This document shows positions 18,712 through 28,849 of a stretch of DNA of 32,177 nt, in pieces. This DNA is from Pseudomonadota bacterium. GTDB taxonomy: Bacteria; Bdellovibrionota_B; Oligoflexia; Oligoflexales; RGVZ01. Both the position numbers and the translations under genes were made by a program. The stretch covers positions 22,332 to 54,508 of the forward strand of contig JAPLFV010000308.1 in assembly GCA_026390495.1 (NCBI GenBank), read 5' to 3'. Under the pieces are notes generated by a model. The model did not search any database and was not told the origin of the DNA. It was given only the letters and a program-made list of their open reading frames with translations. Each line of letters starts with the position of its first letter. Position 1 is the first letter of the stretch.

Positions 18712-19263
18712 ATGTTTGGTCATGATAAAACAAATTCAAATGGCAATTCTAAAAGGGGTGCACAGGCCAAGGATTTGGGAGTGACTATACTAACTTCTGG
18801 GTGTCATTTTACAGGAAAGCTTTACTGTAGAGGAGCAACGAGGATAGGTGGGACTATTGAAGGGCAGGTCATTGCAGAAGGACTTTTAGTCATTGAGGAT
18901 GAGGCAGTCATTACTGGCGAAGTCGATGCTGAAGACATTGTGATTCATGGCAAAGTTGAAGGTAAAATCAATGCCCGAAACCGAATAGAATTTTGCTCGA
19001 CTGCTGATGTGCACGCAGAAGTCTCAACACCAAGTTTGATTGTTCATGACGGCGCTCTATTCAATGGCCGAACCGTGATGACAAAGAAAGTAGCCGATCA
19101 GTCGAAGACTGACCAAAAATCAGGGCACAAGTTTCAATTGACTGGTGGAAAAAAAGCAGACCCTAAAACGCCAGATCAAAATTCAAAGAGTTTACCAGAC
19201 ATTAAGGCCGCTAGGTTGATGGATGATCACAACAATCACTATGAACCAGAGCCAGCTATTTAA
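18712..19263 (+). CDS. Bactofilin family cytoskeletal protein
   Basis: GVTILTSGCHFTGKLYCRGATRIGGTIEGQVIAEGLLVIEDEAVITGEVDAEDIVIHGKVEGKINARNRIEF; start at ATG 18712 preceded by GGGAGGA. Confidence 0.88.
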   Translation: MFGHDKTNSNGNSKRGAQAKDLGVTILTSGCHFTGKLYCRGATRIGGTIEGQVIAEGLLVIEDEAVITGEVDAEDIVIHGKVEGKINARNRIEFCSTADVHAEVSTPSLIVHDGALFNGRTVMTKKVADQSKTDQKSGHKFQLTGGKKADPKTPDQNSKSLPDIKAARLMDDHNNHYEPEPAI

Positions 19264-19304
19264 ATTATATCCAAGTAACTTGTGCGACCGAAATTATCGC
19301 CACT

Positions 19305-19886
19305 ATGAAGCTAAAAAGTCGATTGCCTGTCGCTAAAGGGCTCAGTCCAATCCATGTAGATTGGGAGGATGGGCCTTTTAAAGGAACACGGGCACCTAGT
19401 GCGGTTATGGTGCTTCTGGTCGAATACGATCACTTGCGAGAGGCAGAAGTCGTATTAATTCGAAGGGCGACTAATTTAAGCAGCCATCGTGGTCAGATTG
19501 GTTTTCCTGGCGGAAGACGTGAAATTCAAGACCCCTCTCCCGTTGCGACCGCTCTCCGTGAAGCCCAAGAAGAGATCGGGCTTAACCCTAGAAAAGTAGA
19601 AATATTAGGTCAAATTCAAAATGTTGCATCCATCGATGGCTCATTTGTTAAACCAATTTTAGGACGGATTAATGCCGATGATTTAGTATTGAAGGCAAAT
19701 CCGGATGAGGTTCAATCGATACACTTGATTCCCTGGACACAGTTGTCGTCTCAGAACTGTCGACAGTTTCAATTTAATATGTTTGGATGTTGGCGCAATA
19801 GCTTTCAATATGATTGTGGCTCAATCATGGTTTGGGGTTTATCTGCGCAGATGCTGCACCTTTTTGATTTTGGAGATTTGGCATGA
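19305..19886 (+). CDS. NUDIX hydrolase, CoA pyrophosphatase (NudL-like)
   Basis: LSSHRGQIGFPGGRREIQDPSPVATALREAQEEIGL: Nudix box plus the upstream SHxGQ.xFPGG signature. Confidence 0.85.
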   Translation: MKLKSRLPVAKGLSPIHVDWEDGPFKGTRAPSAVMVLLVEYDHLREAEVVLIRRATNLSSHRGQIGFPGGRREIQDPSPVATALREAQEEIGLNPRKVEILGQIQNVASIDGSFVKPILGRINADDLVLKANPDEVQSIHLIPWTQLSSQNCRQFQFNMFGCWRNSFQYDCGSIMVWGLSAQMLHLFDFGDLA

Positions 19887-20230
19887 ATCGTCTTGTGAGG
19901 GGTGGATTGTTTATAGTTTTGGCTTTTTTATCTTCGTGTACTCAAGAGACCCAAAATAAGATTAATCGGTCTCTGCAAAATTGGACCGGAACTAATGGAG
20001 TCGTGGACGTTGTATCTGCCGAGGGAAAAGTCATCTATAGATGGATTAAAGTTGATAAACTTTCTACAGCTGAAGCAACTGGCGAGCGAGGAACTGCTAG
20101 GGCATATCGATTTGGGTATGGATATTTTGATTTGAACCAAAATTTTATTGCCGACGAAAATGAGAAAAAAGTCTATTTTGAGGTTGGTGACTACAATCAC
20201 TACGTTTTTTATGAGAGCCCTTTTCCTTAG
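19883..20230 (+). CDS. Small hypothetical lipoprotein
   Basis: Signal peptide with lipobox LSSC; ATGA overlap with the NUDIX gene. Confidence 0.65.
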   Translation: MNRLVRGGLFIVLAFLSSCTQETQNKINRSLQNWTGTNGVVDVVSAEGKVIYRWIKVDKLSTAEATGERGTARAYRFGYGYFDLNQNFIADENEKKVYFEVGDYNHYVFYESPFP

Positions 20231-20292
20231 TCGAGTTGATTCTTTAAAGCCTTCATTTTAGCGCACATATTTAGCTCATCATGGGCCAATCA

Positions 20293-21144
20293 TTATTGCG
20301 AAACCTGCTTGATAGCTTGATCTACAATTTTCATGTGAGCACGCCAAGGGAGGTCATGCCCCCCTGAGTTTATGTCTGTTTTAAATACTTTAAACTCCGA
20401 TGTTCTCAACTGATCGCTAAATGAGTTTGCCTGATTTACCGGCGCAAATGTGTCGTCGATGGCATGGTATAGATAGATCGATTTTGGCAGTCCATGGTTA
20501 TCCCAAGCAATAGATCTTGATTCCAAATAAGACTCGAGATCGTAGATACCACCGCCTAATATCAACCATTTGATTTTTTCAGAATTTGATTTTGCATAGA
20601 AAGACGCTGCAATTGTTCCTGTATCATAACCCCAACAACCTACAAGATTTTCAACTTTAGATTGCTTGACTGCAGCGTCGATGGCATTGAGCGAGTCGCG
20701 ACCTGAAAGGTCATCGGGTCCAATTGACCCTACATAATTTGGGCGATTGATTCCGATCACCTGAAAGCCGTTCTTTAAAAAAACTTGTCCAATCCATCCC
20801 TTGCAAAACTCAGTAGGAGAAAAGCCAGCATCAAAACGGTGGAAAGCTATAACCGTTTGTACGGGTTGAGACGTTGAATCCGATTTTTTAGCTGCGGGAC
20901 TACAAAGAATCCATTGTGCTAAAAAAGTTTTTGCAACTGGTAAAGATTTGCCACCTGGCTGGTAGTTTGCTTGACCTGTTCGACTTACAAAATCCGTAAT
21001 TGAAATCTCAGAGGAATCTTCAGATTTGATTTGTATATTGGACCGATCATCTGTTTTTGCGGGAGTAGCACAATTCGTCAGTTGAAACATAGCCGATAAA
21101 GATAGAATTAATCGTTTAAAATGAACCATATGTCGGTACTCCAA
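20293..21144 (-). CDS. Alpha/beta hydrolase-like lipoprotein
   Basis: Lipobox LTNC, elbow-like GCWGYDTGTIAASFYAK, acid DDTFAPVNQA and GGHDLPW C-terminal His. True start may be the Met of MVHFKRL. Confidence 0.65.
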   Translation of the reverse strand: MEYRHMVHFKRLILSLSAMFQLTNCATPAKTDDRSNIQIKSEDSSEISITDFVSRTGQANYQPGGKSLPVAKTFLAQWILCSPAAKKSDSTSQPVQTVIAFHRFDAGFSPTEFCKGWIGQVFLKNGFQVIGINRPNYVGSIGPDDLSGRDSLNAIDAAVKQSKVENLVGCWGYDTGTIAASFYAKSNSEKIKWLILGGGIYDLESYLESRSIAWDNHGLPKSIYLYHAIDDTFAPVNQANSFSDQLRTSEFKVFKTDINSGGHDLPWRAHMKIVDQAIKQVSQ

Positions 21145-21238
21145 AAAATAGTTGACTGGCTGGCCAATCGGAGATAGCCTTCTCCTTAAGACATCTTACA
21201 CATTTTTATTCGTTGAGAGATACCAAATGGAGGGTACT

Positions 21239-22132
21239 ATGAGGGTACTTTTGGGAACAGGGGTAGTTCTAGCCTTTTTATTGAACTCAGGACTCGCTTT
21301 GGCGGAGGATCGGGTTATTTATGGGACAGATGACCGAAAGGATTTGTTTGATCCTGCAAATGACGCTGCTCTCGTGACACTGGCGAAAAGTACCGCAATT
21401 CTTGTGAAAGATAGCGAGTTGATTAGAAATCCGTCATTTCCAAATGAAATTGGACTTTCAACAAGAACCCTTAAAGACGTATTGGGAGTTTGCTCGACTG
21501 AACGTTTTGCAAACCAGCCAAGTCCTGGTTTTTGTTCTGGATTTTTAGTTGGTGCGGATACCTTTGTGACAGCGGGGCACTGCATTAAAAGTGCGTCTGA
21601 CTGTGCTGCAACCGCGATTGTGTTCGATTTTGGTTATGACGCGGAAGGCAAAAGCTTAGCGACCGTGTCTAAAAATAGTGTCTATAAATGTGCAAGTGTC
21701 GTAAGCAGAGAGCTTCAGTCGGGGCGCGGTCGTGACTATGCTGTTCTTAAGCTAGATCGTCCTGTTGAGGGGCGAGAACCTGTAGTCGTTCGTAAGAATG
21801 GGTCGGCATCCGAAAATGATTCCATTGCTGTTATCGGTCACCCTTCTGGATTACCAACTAAGATATCTGATAATGCAAAAGTCCGGTCGAATTCTGATAA
21901 ATTGCCTTATTTGGTGGCCAATTTGGACACCTACCAAGGAAATTCTGGGTCCGCGGTATTCAATTCTTTGACTGGCGAGGTTGAGGGAATTTTAGTCCGA
22001 GGAGAAACTGATTTTGATTATGACTCTGCTGGATCTTGCAGAAAATCCAAAGTTTGTTTAGAGGACGGGTGTCGAGGAGAAGATGTGACTAAATCTTCTG
22101 TTTTTGCAAGCTTCCTTCCAACAGTAGACTGA
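21239..22132 (+). CDS. Secreted trypsin-like (S1) serine protease
   Basis: Signal peptide; FVTAGHC, GRDYAVLKLD, GNSGSAVF triad motifs. Start ATG 21239 with upstream GGAGGG. Confidence 0.85.
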   Translation: MRVLLGTGVVLAFLLNSGLALAEDRVIYGTDDRKDLFDPANDAALVTLAKSTAILVKDSELIRNPSFPNEIGLSTRTLKDVLGVCSTERFANQPSPGFCSGFLVGADTFVTAGHCIKSASDCAATAIVFDFGYDAEGKSLATVSKNSVYKCASVVSRELQSGRGRDYAVLKLDRPVEGREPVVVRKNGSASENDSIAVIGHPSGLPTKISDNAKVRSNSDKLPYLVANLDTYQGNSGSAVFNSLTGEVEGILVRGETDFDYDSAGSCRKSKVCLEDGCRGEDVTKSSVFASFLPTVD

Positions 22133-22159
22133 TACAGTTAATTCCTTCGAGTAAAAATG

Positions 22160-22191
22160 GAGCATACCGAATATAGGTGTGCTCTTTTTTT
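22160..22191 (+). terminator. Rho-independent terminator after the serine protease
   Basis: GAGCATACC / GGTGTGCTC stem followed by TTTTTTT. Confidence 0.85.
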
Positions 22192-22458
22192 ATGTTGATA
22201 GGCAGATATTGCTCGTTTGTTCGTCAAAAGTTTTTAACTTTATAGCTAGGTAATTTATTCCGGCCGCCGATAACGGCATCAATGGATTATGATATTAGTA
22301 AATCATTGTTCGTGATCGGCGTTGAAAACGCCATCATTTTAATAGAGTATGTGTTGGCATAAATCTTTTTGATTGAATCGCATAAAAAAATTTTGTTTTG
22401 ATAGACGTTTGTTGTGTGGGTTTGAGTGTTTATAAAAATTGGTTAAAAGGAGTACGAA

Positions 22459-23730
22459 ATGGCGGTTGAAGTAAAGATGCCTAATGTTGGTGAATCTGTT
22501 CAAGAAGGCGTGATTCATAAATGGCGCGTAAAGAGCGGAGACTTTGTCAATCGCGATGATGTATTGGTGGAATTAGAAACGGATAAAGCTACGGTCGAGG
22601 TTGTCGCCGAGAATTCAGGGGTAATTACAATCGTAAAAAAACAAGGTGAGACTGTCGCCGTCGGTGATGTCATGGCTTCATTAGATACCGATGCAAAAGG
22701 TTCGACGGCTGCGAAGGAGAGTACACCGGCTTCTTCAAAACCGAGTGAAAAAGCTGAAGTCAAGCTACCTCCGCCTCCAACATCATCATCAACGGCACCG
22801 GCTGCACAATCGGATCTGAGTCCTGCAGCTAGAAGAATTACGGAAGAGCTTGGCGTAAATCCTTCACAAATTGTAGGCACCGGGAAAGATGGTCGATTGA
22901 CTAAAGGTGATGTAATTGCGCATGTGGAAAGTGGTTCGTCAAAACCTCAATCAGGTTCAAACCAAGCTAATGCTGCATCACAACCCTCTCCTGTAAAAGC
23001 TTCATTGGGATCGTCCGCGATATTAGGTGCGCGTAGCGAACGTCGAGAACCTATGTCAATGATTCGAAAGCGAACCGCTGAGAGGCTAGTAAAAGCTCAA
23101 GAGACAGCCGCAATTTTGACGACTTTCAATGAAATCGACATGACCAACGTCATGAAGCTGCGGAACGATTACAAAGATAAATTTAAAGAGAAATATGGAG
23201 TCGGCCTTGGATTTATGAGTTTCTTTATGAAGGCTGCAATTGAAGCGTTAAAGACATTTCCAGCTGTGAATGGTTGGATTGAAGGTAACGAAATTGTCTA
23301 TCATGATTATTATGATATCGGAGTGGCGGTTTCCTCGAATCGAGGACTCGTCGTTCCAGTTGTTAGAAATGCTGAAAGACTTTCAGTAGCCGAGTTAGAA
23401 ATGGCTGTTGGTGATTACGGTAAAAGAGCAAAAGACGGAAAACTTACTATTGATGAAATGACGGGTGGCACGTTTACCGTATCAAATGGTGGAGTTTTTG
23501 GCTCGTTGATGTCGACACCGATTCTCAATCCTCCTCAAAGTGCAATTTTGGGTATGCATAAAATTCAAGAACGGCCCGTTGTTGTAGGGGGTCAAATAGT
23601 TATTAGACCCATGATGTATGTCGCTCTGTCTTATGATCACCGGATCATCGATGGCCGAGAGTCAGTAGGCTTCTTGGTAAAAATTAAAGAATGTGTCGAA
23701 GATCCTTCGCGCATTTTAGTGGGAGTTTAA
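22459..23730 (+). CDS. sucB: Dihydrolipoyllysine succinyltransferase, E2 of 2-oxoglutarate dehydrogenase
   Basis: Lipoyl domain ([14 protein letters not shown]), E3-binding domain ([33 protein letters not shown]), catalytic [16 protein letters not shown]. Confidence 0.93.
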   Translation: MAVEVKMPNVGESVQEGVIHKWRVKSGDFVNRDDVLVELETDKATVEVVAENSGVITIVKKQGETVAVGDVMASLDTDAKGSTAAKESTPASSKPSEKAEVKLPPPPTSSSTAPAAQSDLSPAARRITEELGVNPSQIVGTGKDGRLTKGDVIAHVESGSSKPQSGSNQANAASQPSPVKASLGSSAILGARSERREPMSMIRKRTAERLVKAQETAAILTTFNEIDMTNVMKLRNDYKDKFKEKYGVGLGFMSFFMKAAIEALKTFPAVNGWIEGNEIVYHDYYDIGVAVSSNRGLVVPVVRNAERLSVAELEMAVGDYGKRAKDGKLTIDEMTGGTFTVSNGGVFGSLMSTPILNPPQSAILGMHKIQERPVVVGGQIVIRPMMYVALSYDHRIIDGRESVGFLVKIKECVEDPSRILVGV

Positions 23731-23732
23731 AT

Positions 23733-25133
23733 ATGGCAAATTTTGATGTGGTGTTTATTGGCGGAGGCCCAGCAGGCTATACAGGAGCGATTCGCGCTGG
23801 GCAACTGGGTCTAAATGTCGCTTGCATTGAATCGCGCGGCTCCCTAGGCGGAACATGCTTAAATGTGGGATGTATCCCGTCAAAGGCGCTCTTACAATCG
23901 AGCGAGAATTATCATCAGGTCAAGCATAAATTTTCTGAGCATGGAATTCAAATTGGTAAGCTTGAATTTGACGTCGCTCAAATGTTAAAGAGAAAAGATG
24001 GGATTGTGTCGGGATTAACGAAGGGAATTGAAGGTCTCCTTAAGAAAAATAAAGTGACCTACATCAAAGGTAAAGCCAGTTTCGTCAATCCAAACACTGT
24101 TAAAGTTGCATTGACTGATGGCGGGAGTGAGGAACATACAGCTAAGAACTTCGTTATCTCAACTGGCTCTTCACCGATCGAGTTAAGATCAATTGCTCCC
24201 TTTGATGGGAAGGACATTGTTAGTTCTACTGAAGCGCTGACGTTTGACAAAGTTCCTGAACATTTGGTTGTTGTTGGCGCAGGTGTCATTGGTCTTGAGA
24301 TGGGTAGTGTTTGGATGCGCTTAGGAGCGAAAGTCACTGTCATCGAAGCACTTGATCGTGTTTTACCTCCCATGGATGGCGCAGTATCTGTCGAAATGAA
24401 AAAAATTCTTGAGAAGCAAGGAATGAATTTTCTGTTGGGTTGTAAATTACTAAAGGCTGAAAAATCTGGAAAGTCTTTAAAAGTAACATATGAACAGGAA
24501 GGAAAATCCAAAGATTTAAGTTGCGATAAAGTATTGGTTGCGGTTGGGCGTCGGGCCTATACAGATGGATTGGGTTTAGAAAATGTTGGAATCGCTACGC
24601 GCAAAGATGGAAAAATTGATGTTAATCACCACTATCAAACATCCGTTGCTCATATCCGTGCGGTAGGGGACGTTATAGATGGTCCAATGCTTGCTCATAA
24701 AGCTGATGAAGAAGGCGTGGCTGTTGCGGAATTGATTGCTGGAAAGCCTGGGCACGTGAATTATCAGGCGATTCCCAATGTTGTATATACATGGCCGGAG
24801 GTGGCGTCTGTCGGCTCTACAGAAGAAGAGCTAAAGGCCAAAGGAGTGGACTATAAAGTGGGCAAAATCCCATTTATGGCAAATGGACGTGCTCGATGTT
24901 TTGGCGAAACCGATGGATTCGTAAAGATTATAGCGGACGCAAAATCCGACAAAATTATCGGTGCGCATATTATTGGTCCAAATGCTTCTGAGCTGATTGC
25001 AGAACTTGTGATTGGAGTCGAATTTTCAGCATCTGCAGAAGATATTGGTCGCAGCAGCCATGCCCATCCGACACTTGCGGAAGTTATGAAAGAGGCGGCA
25101 TTGGCAGTAGACAAACGAGCTCTTAATTTTTGA
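23733..25133 (+). CDS. lpdA: Dihydrolipoyl dehydrogenase (E3)
   Basis: FIGGGPAGYTGAIRAGQLG, GGTCLNVGCIPSKALL, C-terminal HAHPTLAEVMKEAAL. Start ATG 23733. Confidence 0.94.
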   Translation: MANFDVVFIGGGPAGYTGAIRAGQLGLNVACIESRGSLGGTCLNVGCIPSKALLQSSENYHQVKHKFSEHGIQIGKLEFDVAQMLKRKDGIVSGLTKGIEGLLKKNKVTYIKGKASFVNPNTVKVALTDGGSEEHTAKNFVISTGSSPIELRSIAPFDGKDIVSSTEALTFDKVPEHLVVVGAGVIGLEMGSVWMRLGAKVTVIEALDRVLPPMDGAVSVEMKKILEKQGMNFLLGCKLLKAEKSGKSLKVTYEQEGKSKDLSCDKVLVAVGRRAYTDGLGLENVGIATRKDGKIDVNHHYQTSVAHIRAVGDVIDGPMLAHKADEEGVAVAELIAGKPGHVNYQAIPNVVYTWPEVASVGSTEEELKAKGVDYKVGKIPFMANGRARCFGETDGFVKIIADAKSDKIIGAHIIGPNASELIAELVIGVEFSASAEDIGRSSHAHPTLAEVMKEAALAVDKRALNF

Positions 25134-25154
25134 GTTTGAAAGGAAGATTTACTC

Positions 25155-27859
25155 ATGGCATCTACGTCAACTCGTTTCTCGTTCGCAACGGCAACTAATG
25201 TTTCCTACTTAGAGGAAATGTACGAGAAATTTAAGCGAGACCCAAATTCTGTCGATGAATCTTGGCAAAAGTTTTTTGATGGCTATGAATTTGCAATTAC
25301 TAATGGAGCTGGAAGCGACGTTGCTTCAACCGGTGATCAAGAAGCTGCGATGGTGGAAGCCTATATAAATGCTTACCGAGTTTTGGGGCATCTAAGCGCA
25401 CATTTAAATCCTCTAGCGCCTAAGCCCGAAATTAAAAGTGAGATGCGCCCTGAAAACCATGGTTTAAAGAACGTGAATCAAACGAGAAAGTTTTTGGCGG
25501 CAAATTTGCCTGGAAACACTCAACGCACTTTTTCTGAGATCAATACTCTTCTGCAAGAGACATACTGCGGCAGTATTGGGGCCGAGTTTCGCGATAACGA
25601 TGATATCGATTTTGTGAAATGGATTCAGGAGAAAATGGAGTCATGTAGAAACAAACCAGCATTTCCTAAAGAAAAGAAAATTCAAATATTAGATGCTTTG
25701 GTAAAAGCGGAAGGTTTTGAATCTTTTCTACAAGCGCGCTATTTGGGGCAAAAGAGATTCTCACTCGAAGGAGCAGAGTCTTTTATGGCTGTTCTTGAAG
25801 CCGTGGCAGAGGCTTCCGCTGCGACAGGTGTCGAAGAAATTGCTATCGGCATGGCTCACCGTGGTCGACTTGGGACCCTTTGCAATTTTATGGGTAAAAG
25901 TTACGAGCAAATGTTCAAGAAATTTGATGGATCAGAATATAATCCATTTCAAATTGATGGTGATGTAAAATATCATTTGGGTTTTGCAAGTGAGAAGAAA
26001 TTTGGATCGAAAAATCTTAGATTGTATCTTTCTCCAAATCCTAGTCACTTAGAGATTGTGAATCCGGTTGTTGAAGGTTTGGTTCGAGCAAGGCAGCGAG
26101 TTCTAAATGACATAGAACGTAAAAAAGTCTTGCCCCTATTGGTTCACGGTGACGCAGCTTTTATTGGGATCCTATCGACAGCCGCAGCTGTACTTACGCT
26201 TCGGGAATTGCCAAGTTGTTGAAAGCACCTGTGCTGCACGTCAATGCCGATGACCCTGAAGCGGTTGTTTGGTGTGCGATGCTTGCCGCTGAATATCGTC
26301 AAAGATGGGGAAAAGATTTTGTTATCGATTTGATTGGCTATCGCAGATACGGGCACAATGAGACGGATGAACCAAGTTTCACTCAACCTCAAATGTATAA
26401 GATTATAGGAAGCCATCAAACCGTGCTTACAAAGTATGGTGATCGAATGGTCAAGGAAGGGGTTTTGTCGGTTGAAGATTTGAAGAAGAGGCAGGCGGAT
26501 TTTAGGTCTGAGCTGCAAGCATCATATGATTTAGTGAAATCTGGGGTTAAATCTAGCCCTAAATTTGAATCGATTTATCCGAAGCCTTTTGATCAAATCT
26601 TTCATCCAAAAAATGGCACAGAGGCAGATATGTTGACACCTGTGAAAACGGGAGTGTCTCTGAAAACGTTGACTGAAGTTGGTAGAAAGTTTCTATCGGT
26701 TCCAGCAGGTTTTCAGCCGCATCAAAAAGTGCAAAGGCTTATTGAGCAGAGACTAAAGATGCTAGAAAATTCAGGCGGCGGAGTTGATTGGCCGATGGCA
26801 GAACTTTTGGCATTTGGAACTCTAGGAAACGAAGGTAAGCACGTAAGGCTTTCTGGGCAGGATTGCCAAAGAGGAACATTTTCTAGTCGCCATGCTGTGA
26901 TTCGTGACTTTGAAACAGGGAAACCTCTGGAGCTGTTAAATCAAATTTCAAAAACCCAAGCGCCAGTCGAGATATTAAATAGTCCGTTGTCGGAGTTAGG
27001 GGTGATGGGTTTTGAGTACGGCTACACTATTGCTGATTCAGAGAGTTTAGTTTTATGGGAAGGGCAGTTTGGAGATTTTGTGAATGGAGCCCAAATAGTC
27101 ATCGATCAATTTATCGTAGCGAGTGAAGCAAAATGGAATCAAACAAGTGGTCTTGTTCTGCTATTGCCTCACGGTTATGAAGGAATGGGTCCAGAACATT
27201 CATCTGCAAGACCAGAGAGATTTCTACAGTTGTGTGGAAATGACAATATTCAAGTGGCATATCCGTCAACAGCGGCGCAATATTTTCATATTTTGCGAAG
27301 GCAGTTGCATCGTGATTTTAGGAAGCCTTTGGTTATTATGTCGCCAAAATCATTGCTACGTCATCCGAAAGTTGTCAGCCAATTGGAGGAATTCGAAACC
27401 GGAAAATTTGTCGAGGTCTTAGACGACAGTCGTTTATCAGATCCGAAATCAGTTAAGAGAATTGTGTTCTGCACTGGAAAAATATTTTATGAATTGACTG
27501 AGACCGCGAAGGATTCTGCTGATGTTGCGTTCGTGCGGATTGAGCAACTTTATCCTTTCCCTAAAAAGGCAATTACAGATATTTTGTCTCGCTATAAAAA
27601 TGCAAAAGATTTGGTTTGGTGTCAGGAAGAACCACAAAATATGGGTGCTTGGACTTTTGTTCGCCCTCGTTTAGAGGATATTTTAGGTGACAAAAATCAT
27701 GTAAAATATGTGGGAAGGCGTGACAGCGGCACCACGGCTGAAGGTGTAACCAAGGCACACGTTGCAGAACAGCAGCGCATTGTGAATGAGTCAATTGGTA
27801 TCTCATCCGGCAGCGCTGGCGAAAAAGAAAAATCATCAAAGGGAACAGCGAAGAAATAA
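25155..27859 (+). pseudogene. sucA: 2-oxoglutarate dehydrogenase E1, interrupted by an internal deletion/frameshift
   Basis: 5' frame (25155-26222) matches E1 to HGDAAF; 3' frame resumes at ~26168 as DPIDSRSCTYASGIAKLLKAPVLHVNADDPEAVVW to 27859. About 106 nt are missing between them relative to usual E1 spacing. Confidence 0.85.
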
Positions 27860-27863
27860 GATT

Positions 27864-28667
27864 ATGCTAAAGTCATTTGGTTTTGTTTGGTTATTGGTCA
27901 TTGGTCTTCTATTTGGTGAAAGCTGTGTCACGAATAGTGAAGGGCGACGCTCATACAACGTTGTCCCCGATGCGCAAATGAATACTATGGGCGACGAAGC
28001 TTATGCCGAAATTCTCAAAACATCGAAAGATCAAGGCAAACTTTTGCCTCGAACCTCGGTGAAACATGAAGTAGTTGAGCGTTTAGGTCGTCGCATTGCC
28101 GCAGCGAGTGGAGTTGATTTTAAATGGGAATTCGCTGTCATAGAAGAGCCTAAAACGGTCAATGCCTTTTGCCTTCCCGGAGGAAAAATTGCAGTTTATA
28201 CCGGGATTTTTCCGGTAGCTGAAGATGAAGCCTCATTGGCGGCTGTTATGGGTCATGAAGTGGCCCATGCAACTCTGAAACATGGAGCTGAACGTATGTC
28301 GCAGCAATTAGCTATTGCTGGATTGGCTGCGTTGGCAGATATGTCTATGAAGGACTCTCAGTATCGAAATATTGCTATGAGTGTCTTTGGTGTTGGAGCT
28401 CAGTTTGGGGTCGTTCTTCCTTTTGGTCGAAGTCATGAAACTGAAGCCGATCGGTTGGGGTTAAGGTATGCGGCGAAGGCTGGATATGACCCATCAGCGG
28501 CCATTGGCCTTTGGGGACGAATGGGTGGCAGTGGCAAAAATCCTCCAGAGTTTATGTCGACACATCCCGATCCACTTAATCGCCAAAAGAGACTGGCTGA
28601 GTTGCAGTCAGAGGTGTTGCCTCTTTACTCTTCAAGTGAGAAGCAGGCTTCTCGCAAACTACCTTAG
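27864..28667 (+). CDS. M48 family metalloprotease lipoprotein
   Basis: Lipobox-like GESC, GHEVAHATLKHGAERMSQ (HExxH), ETEADRLGLRYAAKAGYDP. Confidence 0.88.
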   Translation: MLKSFGFVWLLVIGLLFGESCVTNSEGRRSYNVVPDAQMNTMGDEAYAEILKTSKDQGKLLPRTSVKHEVVERLGRRIAAASGVDFKWEFAVIEEPKTVNAFCLPGGKIAVYTGIFPVAEDEASLAAVMGHEVAHATLKHGAERMSQQLAIAGLAALADMSMKDSQYRNIAMSVFGVGAQFGVVLPFGRSHETEADRLGLRYAAKAGYDPSAAIGLWGRMGGSGKNPPEFMSTHPDPLNRQKRLAELQSEVLPLYSSSEKQASRKLP

Positions 28668-28689
28668 ATTTTGACGTAACGCCAAAATC
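28667..28689 (+). terminator. Stem-loop at the M48 gene stop codon, possible terminator
   Basis: GATTTTG / CAAAATC with 9-nt loop; no strong T tract. Confidence 0.35.
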
Positions 28690-28778
28690 AAGCGCCTAGG
28701 TCTTTTGTGCACCACTGCTCCGACTCAGATTGTCTATCGAATAGCAGCAAATCTCCTTTCTAGGCAAAAATTGTACAT

Positions 28779-28806
28779 TTTCAGTCGGAACGTTATCCAA
28801 TATAAT
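28779..28806 (+). promoter_or_regulatory. Promoter candidate for the Cys-rich lipoprotein
   Basis: Perfect TATAAT at 28801; weak -35 TTTCAG, 16-nt spacer. Confidence 0.4.
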
Positions 28807-28849
28807 TTTAGTAGTGAGTAACGACTCAAATCATTTGGGAGGTTCAATC

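Noticed and set aside
26157-26222. Programmed frameshift or translational bypass in sucA
   Set aside because: No slippery site is evident, and conserved residues are missing rather than extra, which frameshifting cannot restore.
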